This document shows positions 9,755-18,998 of a stretch of DNA of 64,000 bases, in pieces. Positions within the stretch are counted from its first letter, which is position 1. Each line of letters begins with the position of its first letter. Both the position numbers and the translations under genes were made by a program. The notes beneath the pieces were generated by a model that saw only the letters and a program-made list of their open reading frames with translations, had not been told where the DNA came from and made no database searches. Source of the DNA: Alteromonas sp. KUL42 (GTDB lineage Bacteria; Pseudomonadota; Gammaproteobacteria; Enterobacterales; Alteromonadaceae); the NCBI RefSeq assembly GCF_006538325.1, contig NZ_BJKK01000005.1:245009-309008 (forward strand), written 5' to 3'.

Positions 9755-12700
9755 CTAGTTTGATAGTACTTCTACATGGCTATCTTGCCCTTTGTAACGG
9801 TACCGTTGGAATGCAGCAACGATGGTAGGTGTAAATACCAATGACAAAATTACGGAAAACCCGACACCACCCGCAAGTACAACTGCTAATGGCGGCCAAA
9901 AGCTTCCTTCGCTAAACAGCAACAGAGGAATAAGGCCACCCACAGTGGTAAATGTAGTGGAAAGAATGTGGCGACTGCAGCTCATAGTTTCTTCAACAAT
10001 AGCTTTGGTATTGCCTCTTTTGGCGTCTGGATTAGCATTAATGGCAGCGATAACTACAATGGACCCATTAATTGCCACACCGATAAGGCCAGCGCTTCCC
10101 AATAAAGGGTTAAATCCAATAGGCAACCCTGATATCCACAAGCTCAGCATACCAAGTCCAACTGACAAAATTGCTACAAGGCCAATTACGCCTGCCATGC
10201 GAAGACTAGTAAACGTAAGAATAAGCGTGGTTACCATCAATACCAATAAAACTGGCGCATAAGTCGCTAACTTACCCAGAGCTTGCTGCTGTTCATCAGC
10301 ATCACCAGCAAGGTGAATTCGATAGCCTTCTGGCAATATTAATCGAGACTCGAGCATACTTCGCAATTGATTACTGGCGTCAACGGCAGGCACACCTGGC
10401 AGTAAAAACGCTTGAATACGATTGAGTCGCTCACCGTTTACTCTAGTGATACTGCTTGTTGCTGGCTGCAACGTCAATGTAGTAACTGCAGCAAGTGGTG
10501 ACCATGAAATGGCATTGTCACCATTTACAGGAATAGGCATGACATCTACGCCACTTACATTTTTCCTGTAGGCCTCATCTAGACGAACGCGTACTGGAAT
10601 TTCCTCTGTACTTTCCAACACTGAGCCGCCCGTGATCCCTGAAAAATTCACCTGCATTTGACTCGCTAACTCTGCCAGCGACAAACCAAGAAATGAGAGA
10701 TTATCACTGCTGGCATTTATTTTAAGCTCAGGTTCGCCCATTGATATACTGGCAGTTGATTGTGAAATACCGTCAACCTCTGACATTAACATGCGTACTT
10801 GGTCGCCTAAGTCATTTAAAATATTTAGGTCGGGGCCATATACTTCAACTTCTACCGGAGCCGCAATAGGCGGACCTTGACCGAAGGCCCGCACCACAAT
10901 TTGAATTTCTGGGTATTTCACATCTAATTCACGTTGAAGCTTACCCACTAAGATTGCCGCTTCCTCAACGGTACTGGTATTAATCACTGCGTTTGCAAAG
11001 TATGGCGTATTGTCACGTGTCATGGTTTGATTATAGTAAACAGAAGGGGCGGAACCTCCTACCAACCAAGTGACTTGTTCAACGCCTTGCTCGCCTCTAA
11101 TAGCCTTATCAACACGTTGAACGTAAGCCGCCGTATTGGCAATGCTGCTACCCTCTTTTGTCCACAAGTACACTTCAAATTGATCCCTATCTGCACTTGG
11201 GAAAAACACGCTCGGTAACGACTTCGACAACACAAAGCCCGATAGACACAAAGCCACAACAACGGGGATCACCAATACTGGTTTCTTAATCCACCAGCCC
11301 AACTGTTTGCGAAAAACCAGACTGAGTGCGGGCGCTTGTAAGCCTGTTTTCCACCAACTTTTTTCAGTCGAACTAATAGCATTGTTATCGTGCCTTGGTA
11401 AAAATCGTGCGGCCAGGGCGGCAATAATAGTAAGAGAAATGAACAACGAGCCAATTAGCGCCATTACAACACTAATAGCGATAGGCCCAATGAAGTCGCC
11501 AATGTTTCCATCAAGTAAAAAAATTGGCATGAAGCCCAATATGGTGGTTAGCGTTGAGGCCAGCAGTGGCGCAAAAAGATGAGAGACGCTTTTAGCCATG
11601 GCCCCCACCCGTGTTAACGCCGTATCTTGTAAATTTAGACGTATTTCGTCGGTGATAACAATGGCGTTATCAATCAGTAACCCGATGGCGATGATCATGC
11701 CAAATATAGACATTTGGTGTATTTGTTCATCGTAGAAGCTCAATGAAAATAGCGCGAATGCTGCGCAAAGCGGAAGTGCCAGCCCCACAATCCATGCGGC
11801 GCGAAACCCCATGAATAAAAGAATAACCAACATCACCACAGCGCAACCCATGAGCAAGTTCATCGACAAGTCAGATAAACGCGTTGCGGTATATTGATTT
11901 TGTTCAAACGCCACGGTAACGGTTAATGTACCCGCAAAGTCTCGATTAAATTGCTCAACCACTCCCATGGCATTTTCAGTCCAAACATCTGAGCGTAACG
12001 ATGGTTGCATTCGCGCGGCAACAAATATTGATTCATCACCATTTAGATAAGCGATTTCGTCTCTTGGGGTAGTGTAGCTGCGCGTTACCGTAGCCACATC
12101 TTCAACTCGTAGATAACGCCCTTGCGCGTTTATCAATGGAATTGAAGCAATCATATTAACGCCGTCTAACCCATCTCCTACAGTAAAGCGCAGATTACTC
12201 TGCTGAGTATTTAACATACCGGCGGGTAACTTGGGGTCGGCTTGCTCAATGATGCGACTTACTTGCTGTAGGTTAAGTCCGGTTGCGGCCAGTTTAATTG
12301 GGTCAATATTGACACTAATTTCTTCTTTTGGCTCACCGTATACCCTTACTAATTCGGTGCCGTGAACATTTCGCAAGCGATCGGTGAGCTCTTGAGCCAG
12401 CCTTGCACTTAATGTAATTGGCGTAGTCTCTGGGTGTGTCGCACGAAGAGAAAGCATCAAGGTAAATGCTGTGGCGCCACGTTTATCATCAAACACAGGC
12501 GCCATGGCACCTTCTGGAAATAATGCAGAGGCGGCACCAATAGCATCGCGAATTTCGCTAAAGAGCTCTTCATTGTTGGTGTTATTTATCCAGTCTTGTG
12601 TCTCAATTAATATGACGGATACACCCGCACGCGAGGTTGATTTGACCTCTTTGATCTCGAAAATTTCTCTGAGTCTGTCTTCCAGTACATCACTCACTAA

Positions 12701-12916
12701 CGCTTCTACGCGCTCTGCTGAAGCCCCCGGATATTGGGTCACGATTAGCGCATTTCGCGTGTCGATTCTCGGATCTTCAATTCGTGGCAATGAACCTAAT
12801 GCAGATAGCCCTGCTGTCATCAGTATGATAATACTCAAGACTAATAGGTGACCCCGTCGATAGAACAAGGTATACCAAGGATAGGGCTTTTTATTCTCAA
12901 CATTAAATGTGTTCAT
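9755..12916 (-). CDS. RND-family efflux transporter permease
   Basis: A 1053-residue inner-membrane pump of the AcrB/TriC-like type that would export drugs or other compounds using the proton gradient, with its membrane-fusion partner and an outer-membrane channel. It shows the family N-terminus (PRIEDPRIDTRNALIVTQYPG), twelve predicted helices with two large periplasmic loops, and the TM4 signature GLLIDNAIVITDEI, in which the second Asp of AcrB's pair is Asn, as in many TriC-like pumps. The ATG overlaps the fusion-protein stop by one base (TAATG), so translation is coupled. No outer-membrane channel gene is adjacent, so TolC or another channel elsewhere is presumed. Substrate unknown. Confidence 0.93.
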   Translation of the reverse strand: MNTFNVENKKPYPWYTLFYRRGHLLVLSIIILMTAGLSALGSLPRIEDPRIDTRNALIVTQYPGASAERVEALVSDVLEDRLREIFEIKEVKSTSRAGVSVILIETQDWINNTNNEELFSEIRDAIGAASALFPEGAMAPVFDDKRGATAFTLMLSLRATHPETTPITLSARLAQELTDRLRNVHGTELVRVYGEPKEEISVNIDPIKLAATGLNLQQVSRIIEQADPKLPAGMLNTQQSNLRFTVGDGLDGVNMIASIPLINAQGRYLRVEDVATVTRSYTTPRDEIAYLNGDESIFVAARMQPSLRSDVWTENAMGVVEQFNRDFAGTLTVTVAFEQNQYTATRLSDLSMNLLMGCAVVMLVILLFMGFRAAWIVGLALPLCAAFALFSLSFYDEQIHQMSIFGMIIAIGLLIDNAIVITDEIRLNLQDTALTRVGAMAKSVSHLFAPLLASTLTTILGFMPIFLLDGNIGDFIGPIAISVVMALIGSLFISLTIIAALAARFLPRHDNNAISSTEKSWWKTGLQAPALSLVFRKQLGWWIKKPVLVIPVVVALCLSGFVLSKSLPSVFFPSADRDQFEVYLWTKEGSSIANTAAYVQRVDKAIRGEQGVEQVTWLVGGSAPSVYYNQTMTRDNTPYFANAVINTSTVEEAAILVGKLQRELDVKYPEIQIVVRAFGQGPPIAAPVEVEVYGPDLNILNDLGDQVRMLMSEVDGISQSTASISMGEPELKINASSDNLSFLGLSLAELASQMQVNFSGITGGSVLESTEEIPVRVRLDEAYRKNVSGVDVMPIPVNGDNAISWSPLAAVTTLTLQPATSSITRVNGERLNRIQAFLLPGVPAVDASNQLRSMLESRLILPEGYRIHLAGDADEQQQALGKLATYAPVLLVLMVTTLILTFTSLRMAGVIGLVAILSVGLGMLSLWISGLPIGFNPLLGSAGLIGVAINGSIVVIAAINANPDAKRGNTKAIVEETMSCSRHILSTTFTTVGGLIPLLLFSEGSFWPPLAVVLAGGVGFSVILSLVFTPTIVAAFQRYRYKGQDSHVEVLSN

Positions 12917-14055
12917 TAATGTGCACCCATTTGACGTTGGCTGGGTAATGACACTATTTGTCCTGGTGCTAGTTTATGAGTACCTTCGTTAACGTACATC
13001 TCACCCTCTTTGAGTGCCCCCCTCACAAAAGCTTGGTTCCCATCGGTATAAACAACCTCAACCACGCGCGCTTGCAATTTTGGCGGTTGCCCGTCAGATA
13101 ACACAAACACACGCCAAAGCCCTCGCAGACCGTTGCTCAAGGCACTTACCGGTAACCACGCACCGGTTTCGGAATGTGACCTAGAGCCATTTAAAATAGC
13201 CATGTCACCAGGGCGTACACCTTCATTGCCATTTAGTGTCACTAGAATATCGACTGTACGGGTTTGTCTGTTTCTTTGTGGTAATTGCTGTTTAATCACA
13301 CCTGAAACTGTACTCTCACCCACATTTACCGTCACGGTAGTATTAAGTGCAAATTGTGAGATCACGTCAGCAGGTACAGCAAAGCGCGCTTGATAGTTAT
13401 CTAAGCTAGTCATACCTAAAACGGGCGTACCCGCTGCAACAACGCTACCTTCGTCAATAAATCGCGCATTAACCATGCCATCAAACGGAGCAAAAAGTGT
13501 GGCTTTCTCTATTTCAACAAGTAAGGAATTTATTGCGGCTTCTGTTTCTTGCACTCGCGCTGTCGCCACTTTTACATTGGCATTCACTTCATCTAAACGT
13601 TGTATGGATTCAAGTTTTTTACTCACTAAATCTACAGTTCTATCACGACTAACACTAGCTAAATTTAAGTCAGCTTGTGCCCTCGCCAACGCGGCCGAAA
13701 GCTCTTGTTTTCTGGCCATGAGTCGCTTCGTGTCCTGGCGAGCAAGTACGTCACCCGCAGAAACCCAATCACCTTCTTCAACACCAACCTCAAATACCTG
13801 CCCGGCAATATCGAAAGATACGGAGGTGGCTTTGGGTGATTCGATTAAACCGAAGATATTAACCGGTGTTTTAAACCCTTGTTGAACACTTACAATGCCT
13901 GTCGACACGGATACAGGCGTTCTTGCTTCTGGTGTTTGCGTAGCGTTGCCTATACCTGCAAAAACAAGCAAAAATACTAGCGCAACTGTAAACGCGGCAA
14001 TTGCAATAACGAGTTTAAACTGGCCTTGACCCAATGAAACCTTCGCCGTTGTCAT
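12916..14055 (-). CDS. RND efflux periplasmic adaptor (membrane fusion protein)
   Basis: A 379-residue HlyD/AcrA-type adaptor linking the permease to an outer-membrane channel. It has an N-terminal anchor helix (about 14-35), a lipoyl half-motif (GQVFEVGVEEGDWVSAGDVL), a coiled-coil hairpin (about 110-165), the second lipoyl half (ATLFAPFDGMVNARFIDEG), and beta-barrel and membrane-proximal domains. There is no lipobox, so it is anchored by the helix. It is first in the operon, divergent from the tetR-type regulator, and probably transcribed from the shared 216-base region with palindromic operators. Confidence 0.93.
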   Translation of the reverse strand: MTTAKVSLGQGQFKLVIAIAAFTVALVFLLVFAGIGNATQTPEARTPVSVSTGIVSVQQGFKTPVNIFGLIESPKATSVSFDIAGQVFEVGVEEGDWVSAGDVLARQDTKRLMARKQELSAALARAQADLNLASVSRDRTVDLVSKKLESIQRLDEVNANVKVATARVQETEAAINSLLVEIEKATLFAPFDGMVNARFIDEGSVVAAGTPVLGMTSLDNYQARFAVPADVISQFALNTTVTVNVGESTVSGVIKQQLPQRNRQTRTVDILVTLNGNEGVRPGDMAILNGSRSHSETGAWLPVSALSNGLRGLWRVFVLSDGQPPKLQARVVEVVYTDGNQAFVRGALKEGEMYVNEGTHKLAPGQIVSLPSQRQMGAH

Positions 14056-14207
14056 GTAAATTCCTTAAAATAAATCGAAGCTTGTAAGCGCCACTGGAAA
14101 CGCGCTAGATCCAATGAATAAGTACGCACACTCATTGCAGTACAACACTTTTTGTGTTGAAACCTATAATGCGTTGCGAGCAAAATTTGCATACTATTTA
14201 CGCTATG

Positions 14208-14235
14208 CTAGTATATAAATACTAGACCGTCTAGT
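14208..14235. promoter_or_regulatory. Two overlapping palindromes, probable TetR-family operator
   Basis: A perfect inverted repeat CTAGTAT-ATAA-ATACTAG (14208-14225) overlaps a second perfect one, ACTAGAC-C-GTCTAGT (14221-14235). They lie 36-64 bases before the regulator's start and upstream of the divergent efflux pair. Their symmetry and position fit autorepression and joint control of both directions by the adjacent TetR protein. Binding is inferred. Confidence 0.65.
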
Positions 14236-14271
14236 TTGATAATTATAAAAATTGATAAAAGTGAGTAAAAA

Positions 14272-14916
14272 GTGACTACCACAAGAAAGCAAGGTCGACC
14301 TAAAAGCGAAGAGAAATACAGACTTATCTTAGATGCTGCTTCTTGCTTATTTCTTCAAGAAGGCTTTGCAAATACCTCCATGGACACCGTAGCCAAAGCC
14401 TCTGGAGTATCAAAGCAAACCGTCTACTCTCACTTTGAAAGTAAAGATATTTTATTTCAGCACGCTATCACGTCGAAGTGCCGTTCATATCAGTTAGACA
14501 CACAGCAACTACTTGAAGTCTATTCTGGCGACATGCCTTTTCGGCAATGTATGCAAAAAATCGGTGGCCAATTTGTACGTTTACTACAAGACCCACAAGC
14601 CGTAGCAATGTTTAGAGTGGTTATTGCGGAGGCTGTTAATAATCATCACGTTGCCACCCTTTTCTATCAAGCAGGCCCGTCTGCGTCGCTGGCCACATTA
14701 AGTGACGTTGTAGAGAAATATGCTGAAGGGAAGATGCAACCCGAACAGGCAAAAGAACTTGCCCTTGATTTTTGTTCACTACTAAAAGGTGAATTTCACA
14801 CTATGATGTTGTGCGGTATCCAATCTGCCTTAAGCGAAGAAGAAATTGCTCGCCACGTGAGTAAAGCCGTAGAAAAGATAGATCTACTGTTTAACCATTA
14901 TTTAAGTCAGCACTAG
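14272..14916 (+). CDS. TetR/AcrR-family transcriptional regulator
   Basis: A 214-residue one-component repressor. The helix-turn-helix is at about residues 30-60 (TSMDTVAKASGVSKQTVYSHFESKDILF), preceded by a basic tail (RKQGRPKSEEKY). The C-terminal ligand-binding half resembles the AcrR C-terminal family. The start is GTG, because a stop codon lies two codons upstream in frame. It is divergent from the RND operon, the classic layout for a local efflux repressor, and two palindromes lie just upstream. Inducer unknown. Confidence 0.92.
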   Translation: MTTTRKQGRPKSEEKYRLILDAASCLFLQEGFANTSMDTVAKASGVSKQTVYSHFESKDILFQHAITSKCRSYQLDTQQLLEVYSGDMPFRQCMQKIGGQFVRLLQDPQAVAMFRVVIAEAVNNHHVATLFYQAGPSASLATLSDVVEKYAEGKMQPEQAKELALDFCSLLKGEFHTMMLCGIQSALSEEEIARHVSKAVEKIDLLFNHYLSQH

Positions 14917-14938
14917 ACCTTTTTTGTAGTCAACGCCA

Positions 14939-15805
14939 TTAGCGCCTTGAAACAAGCTTTTCTTTGCCCCGCATTGTTTTAAGTAGAAAGCTTATCAATC
15001 GTTTTACGTTGGGTTGCGCTTTTTTAGAGGGGTGAGTCAAAATCCACAAGTCTGCATAATTCTCCCGAGCCTGTGAAAACTCAATGAGATTGGGGAATTG
15101 TTTAGCGATGTAATGAGCGCCTCTTATCATTCCCAAACCTGCCGATGCAGCTTGATGGCGTAAAACCAAGTCTTCAATCGCAAGAGAAATAGGGGCGTTG
15201 GGGTAAGGTGTCTCGCTTAGCCATTCTGGTCTATGGTCAACATTTTCTGTTATCCACGAAACCTCTTTATTTGCGCGCCCAATTAGATAGTCCTTATGCA
15301 TAAAGTAGCCTAAAGAAATAGGGTACATTCGGTGACCAACCAGATGCTCATCCGGCGAGTCTGATGCTCTTATCACCACATCCGCTTCTGATTTTTCAAG
15401 ATTACTGAGTGCGTAAGTCGTATTGATACTAAGAGTGAGTTCGGAGTTTACCCGCTGAAACTCATGTAAATCCTCTAATAAAATACACTGCAAAATAGAC
15501 GGCGGCAAAGACAGCGTGATGCGCTGTTTTGCTTGCTTCATTGAGGCTTGGATATCATTCAAACGTGCAGTAAAGCAAGCTTCCATACTTTCAGCAGCGC
15601 GTAAAAGATGCTGGCCTACTTCGCCAAACACCACATTCCCTTGAGAGAGTACACAAACATTAACGTTATAACGCTGATTTAAGCTATTGAGCCTGCGTGA
15701 TACAGTAGTGTGATTAACACCTAATTCCACCGCTGCCCCTCTCAGGGTTTTACCACGCTTTAACGCAAGTAGCAGTTGAAGATTATCCCAGTTTTCCATG
15801 CCCAT
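14939..15805 (-). CDS. LysR-family transcriptional regulator
   Basis: A 288-residue LysR-type regulator. The winged helix-turn-helix occupies about residues 1-62 (LRGAAVELGVNHTTVSRRLNSL) and a periplasmic-binding-like effector domain follows (about 92-280). Translation could begin at Met1 or Met3; neither has a strong ribosome site. It is convergent with the tetR-type gene. The next gene upstream on the same strand encodes a small secreted protein only about 20 bases away, so the two may be co-transcribed, which is unusual for LysR genes. Target unknown. Confidence 0.88.
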   Translation of the reverse strand: MGMENWDNLQLLLALKRGKTLRGAAVELGVNHTTVSRRLNSLNQRYNVNVCVLSQGNVVFGEVGQHLLRAAESMEACFTARLNDIQASMKQAKQRITLSLPPSILQCILLEDLHEFQRVNSELTLSINTTYALSNLEKSEADVVIRASDSPDEHLVGHRMYPISLGYFMHKDYLIGRANKEVSWITENVDHRPEWLSETPYPNAPISLAIEDLVLRHQAASAGLGMIRGAHYIAKQFPNLIEFSQARENYADLWILTHPSKKAQPNVKRLISFLLKTMRGKEKLVSRR

Positions 15806-15826
15806 AACACATCAGTAAAGATGTTA

Positions 15827-16333
15827 TTAAAGTAATGTGTTTCTCGCATCGTGTACAGCAAAGGCGGCTATTTTCCATTCACCATCAATAGCGTACACAT
15901 AGTAGCTTGCACCAACCTTGTTATAGAGTTCTCCTGACTTGGTATAACGCTCTGCAATATTACTCACAAGTGCAATATTCTCATCTAGAAAGTGAATATT
16001 CACCTTACCCCACTTTACATAACTGACACCGCGCTCCTTGAGTTGCGCTAAGAATACTTGTACCTGCTCATTCATTTGCGTTTGACTTATCGCCCGTGGT
16101 GGCGAATTAGATGACATCAGCATTACCGTATCAGTGTAAAGTTGCGGATAATTCGGCAAAGAGTCCGTTTTTAAGAACTGATTGTATTTGTGCATATAAC
16201 CATCAAATAAATGGGCTATTTTGTCGCTATTCGTTTCTGCTGATAATTGACCAGTAAAAAAGGAAAGGCTCAAAAGTATTATTAAAACGTGTTTGTTTTT
16301 GCGGTACGCGTTTGTAACTAGTTGTAATCTCAT
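15827..16333 (-). CDS. Secreted NTF2-like (SnoaL/DUF4440-type) protein
   Basis: About 168 residues with a signal peptide (KNKHVLIILLSLSFFTGQLSA, cleavage before ETNS). The mature part has the alpha+beta cone pattern of NTF2-like proteins: an N-terminal helix, then strands ending in YYVYAIDGEWKIAAFAVHDAR, where the strand-Gly-Trp-Lys-Ile pattern is characteristic. The ATG before RLQLV is preferred over an upstream TTG because it has an AAGAG ribosome site. Such domains can be enzymes or binding proteins; no catalytic residues are identifiable. Periplasmic location is inferred. Confidence 0.65.
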   Translation of the reverse strand: MRLQLVTNAYRKNKHVLIILLSLSFFTGQLSAETNSDKIAHLFDGYMHKYNQFLKTDSLPNYPQLYTDTVMLMSSNSPPRAISQTQMNEQVQVFLAQLKERGVSYVKWGKVNIHFLDENIALVSNIAERYTKSGELYNKVGASYYVYAIDGEWKIAAFAVHDARNTLL

Positions 16334-16542
16334 AGTGCTTACTCTTATTAAATTTTCAATGAGTTTAGCAAGCAAAATAGGCGCTTAAACGGATTGTTTT
16401 GCATCTTGTTTGTTGCATTGACGCACCAGCACATTACTTCGCAGATAGAGGTAGAAAAACGGCATTCACAGTGTCAGCTTTGATGACTTATAGCATTGGG
16501 TATTATACACTAGCGCCGTTTTCGTTGATGATTGAGTAACTC

Positions 16543-17556
16543 ATGTCTGACTTTACCGGTAACCACATTCTTTCGGTTAATCAATTCGATCGCGAGGCTA
16601 TTGAGAAGGTCTTCTCAGTTGCCATTTCCATGCAACCCTATGCCAAACGTCAAAAGCGCACGACCGTTTTAGATGGCGCTATTCTCGGCAATCTTTTCTT
16701 TGAGCCAAGTACTCGTACTCGCGTAAGCTTTGGTACCGCATTTAATTTACTTGGCGGTGAAGTAAGGGAAACCACAGGTATGTCGAGCTCGGCTCTCGCT
16801 AAAGGTGAATCCCTGTACGATACCGCCAGGGTATTAAGTGGATATTCAGACATTATTGCCATGCGTCACCCAGCAGCAGGCTCAGTAGCAGAGTTTGCAG
16901 AAGGTAGCCGCGTTCCTGTTATCAATGGCGGCGATGGTGCCAATGAACACCCCACGCAGGCATTGCTTGATTTATTTACAATCAAGCGAGAACTCGAGTA
17001 CAACGGTCAAGGTATCGATGGGCTTCATATCGCTATGATTGGCGATTTGCGCTATGGCAGAACGGTGCATTCATTGTCGCGTTTATTATGTTTATTTAAG
17101 AATGTTCGCTTTACGCTTATATCGCCCAAAGAATTGGCAATGCCCCAGCCAATCATTGATGCTATAGTTAATGCCGGCCACCAGCTTACTGTCACCGAGA
17201 CGCTAGAAGGTAATATGGATGCGGACATTTGTTACCAAACCCGTATTCAAGAAGAGCGCTTTCCATCTCAAGAAGAAGCCAACAAATATCGTGGCAAATT
17301 TAGACTTAATCAGTCTATTTACACCAAACACTTTCAATCAAAGACCGTTATCATGCATCCACTTCCACGAGATTCACGTATGGAAGCCAACGAATTAGAT
17401 AACGATCTAAACCTCAACCCAAACCTTGCCATTTTCAGACAAACCGATAACGGTGTGCTGGTTAGAATGGCACTTTTTGCCCTCACGCTTGGCGTAGACC
17501 ATTTGGTATCCAAGTATGAACGGGACGTGGTTTGGTACAGCAATAAGAGTAAGTAA
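16543..17556 (+). CDS. pyrB: Aspartate carbamoyltransferase catalytic chain
   Basis: Condenses carbamoyl phosphate with L-aspartate, the committed step of pyrimidine synthesis. The 337-residue protein has the carbamoyl-phosphate loop STRTR (56-60), HPTQALLDL, and HPLPRDSR near the C-terminus. It is longer than E. coli PyrB (311), and no pyrI regulatory-chain gene follows, so it may be a holoenzyme of catalytic chains only or use a distant pyrI. A possible promoter (TTGATG at 16480, TATACA at 16504, 18-base spacer) lies just upstream. hemL follows in the same direction four bases after its stop. Confidence 0.96.
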   Translation: MSDFTGNHILSVNQFDREAIEKVFSVAISMQPYAKRQKRTTVLDGAILGNLFFEPSTRTRVSFGTAFNLLGGEVRETTGMSSSALAKGESLYDTARVLSGYSDIIAMRHPAAGSVAEFAEGSRVPVINGGDGANEHPTQALLDLFTIKRELEYNGQGIDGLHIAMIGDLRYGRTVHSLSRLLCLFKNVRFTLISPKELAMPQPIIDAIVNAGHQLTVTETLEGNMDADICYQTRIQEERFPSQEEANKYRGKFRLNQSIYTKHFQSKTVIMHPLPRDSRMEANELDNDLNLNPNLAIFRQTDNGVLVRMALFALTLGVDHLVSKYERDVVWYSNKSK

Positions 17557-17560
17557 TTAC

Positions 17561-18841
17561 ATGCAGAAATCTGAAGCCCTTTTTAGCCGAGCTCAAAAAA
17601 CGATCCCCGGTGGCGTTAACTCGCCCGTGCGTGCATTTAAAGCGGTTGGCGGAACACCTCGCTTTATCACAAAGGCCGACGGTGCCTACATGTGGGATGC
17701 GGATGGTAAGCAGTACATCGATTATATTCAGTCTTGGGGGCCAATGATCTTAGGTCACAACAACCCACAGATCCGCGAAGCGGTAATTGCTGCTTCACAC
17801 AATGGCCTTTCATTTGGTGCTCCTACTGAAGCTGAAGTGATCATGGCTGAAACTGTTAGCCAGCTCGTGCCTTCAATGGAAATGGTACGCATGGTGAATT
17901 CAGGTACTGAGGCCACTATGTCTGCTATCCGCTTGGCAAGAGGCTACACCAGTCGCAACAAAATTGTGAAGTTCGAAGGCTGCTATCACGGTCACGCAGA
18001 CTCATTGTTAGTAAAAGCGGGCTCAGGTGCCCTGACCTTAGGTGTGCCTAGCTCACCAGGCGTACCTGCCAATGTGGCGGAGCACACTTTGACCGTTGAA
18101 TACAACAATATCGAAAGTGTCAAAGCTATCTTTGAAGCCCACGGTGATGATATCGCCTGCATTATTGTAGAGCCTGTTGCAGGCAACATGAACTGTATTC
18201 CGCCTGTTGAGGGTTTCTTGGAAGGCCTACGTTCAATTTGTGATGAATATGGAAGCGTGCTTATTTTTGACGAAGTGATGACAGGCTTTCGCGTTTCACG
18301 TGGTGGGGCTCAAGAGCGTTATAACATCAAACCCGATCTTACTTGCTTAGGCAAAGTAATAGGTGGTGGCATGCCTGTGGGTTGCTTTGGTGGTCGCAAG
18401 GACATTATTACGCATATCGCACCAACGGGCCCTGTTTATCAAGCTGGTACATTGTCTGGTAACCCTGTTGCTATGGCAGCCGGTCTTGCAGCAATGCAAC
18501 AAATTCAGCAACCCGGCTTATACGATGCTATCTTTGAAAATACCCAAGTATTGGTTGACGGTTTCCAAGCGATAGCTGACAAGCACGGTATTAGCTTAAC
18601 AACGAATATTGCCGGCAGCATGTTTGGTATTTTCTTCACCGATGTGAAGAAGGTTACTAACTATAAGCAAGCCATTAACTGTAATACAGAACAATTCAAT
18701 AAGTTCTACCACGGTATGCTTAACGAAGGCGTGTATTTAGCACCAGCATCGTATGAAGCGGGTTTTGTGTCTAAAGCACATGATGCCGATATCATTGAAA
18801 AAACCCTTGCAGCAGCAGACAAGGTTTTCGCTACCTTGTAA
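17561..18841 (+). CDS. hemL: Glutamate-1-semialdehyde 2,1-aminomutase
   Basis: A pyridoxal-phosphate enzyme that converts glutamate-1-semialdehyde to 5-aminolevulinate in the C5 haem pathway. The 426-residue length is normal. The Schiff-base lysine is Lys265 in [13 protein letters not shown], and the N-terminal [11 protein letters not shown] and CYHGHADS segments are diagnostic. The ATG before QKSEAL is chosen; the frame is open further back but overlaps pyrB. It lies directly behind pyrB and ahead of a strong terminator, so the two probably share a transcript. Confidence 0.97.
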   Translation: MQKSEALFSRAQKTIPGGVNSPVRAFKAVGGTPRFITKADGAYMWDADGKQYIDYIQSWGPMILGHNNPQIREAVIAASHNGLSFGAPTEAEVIMAETVSQLVPSMEMVRMVNSGTEATMSAIRLARGYTSRNKIVKFEGCYHGHADSLLVKAGSGALTLGVPSSPGVPANVAEHTLTVEYNNIESVKAIFEAHGDDIACIIVEPVAGNMNCIPPVEGFLEGLRSICDEYGSVLIFDEVMTGFRVSRGGAQERYNIKPDLTCLGKVIGGGMPVGCFGGRKDIITHIAPTGPVYQAGTLSGNPVAMAAGLAAMQQIQQPGLYDAIFENTQVLVDGFQAIADKHGISLTTNIAGSMFGIFFTDVKKVTNYKQAINCNTEQFNKFYHGMLNEGVYLAPASYEAGFVSKAHDADIIEKTLAAADKVFATL

Positions 18842-18868
18842 TAGCGTTTTAGTACTATTTATTACTAG

Positions 18869-18909
18869 AATACCCTTGTCTGCTGAAAGGCGTACAAGGG
18901 TATTTTTTT
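18869..18909 (+). terminator. Rho-independent terminator after hemL
   Basis: An 11-base perfect inverted repeat (AATACCCTTGT / ACAAGGGTATT) with a 14-base loop is followed by a run of T residues. It ends the pyrB-hemL transcript. Confidence 0.85.
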
Positions 18910-18998
18910 AGACGGTGCATAAGCGCTAGAGACCTAAGCGTTTAACTTTTTGGCGCTAGTTTTTTGCTGTTAGCTTTTTTGGTATTCGTTTTTTTGTA

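Noticed and set aside
9822..10262. 146-codon plus-strand open frame
   Set aside because: Antisense shadow of the RND permease; no ribosome site and no recognisable domain.
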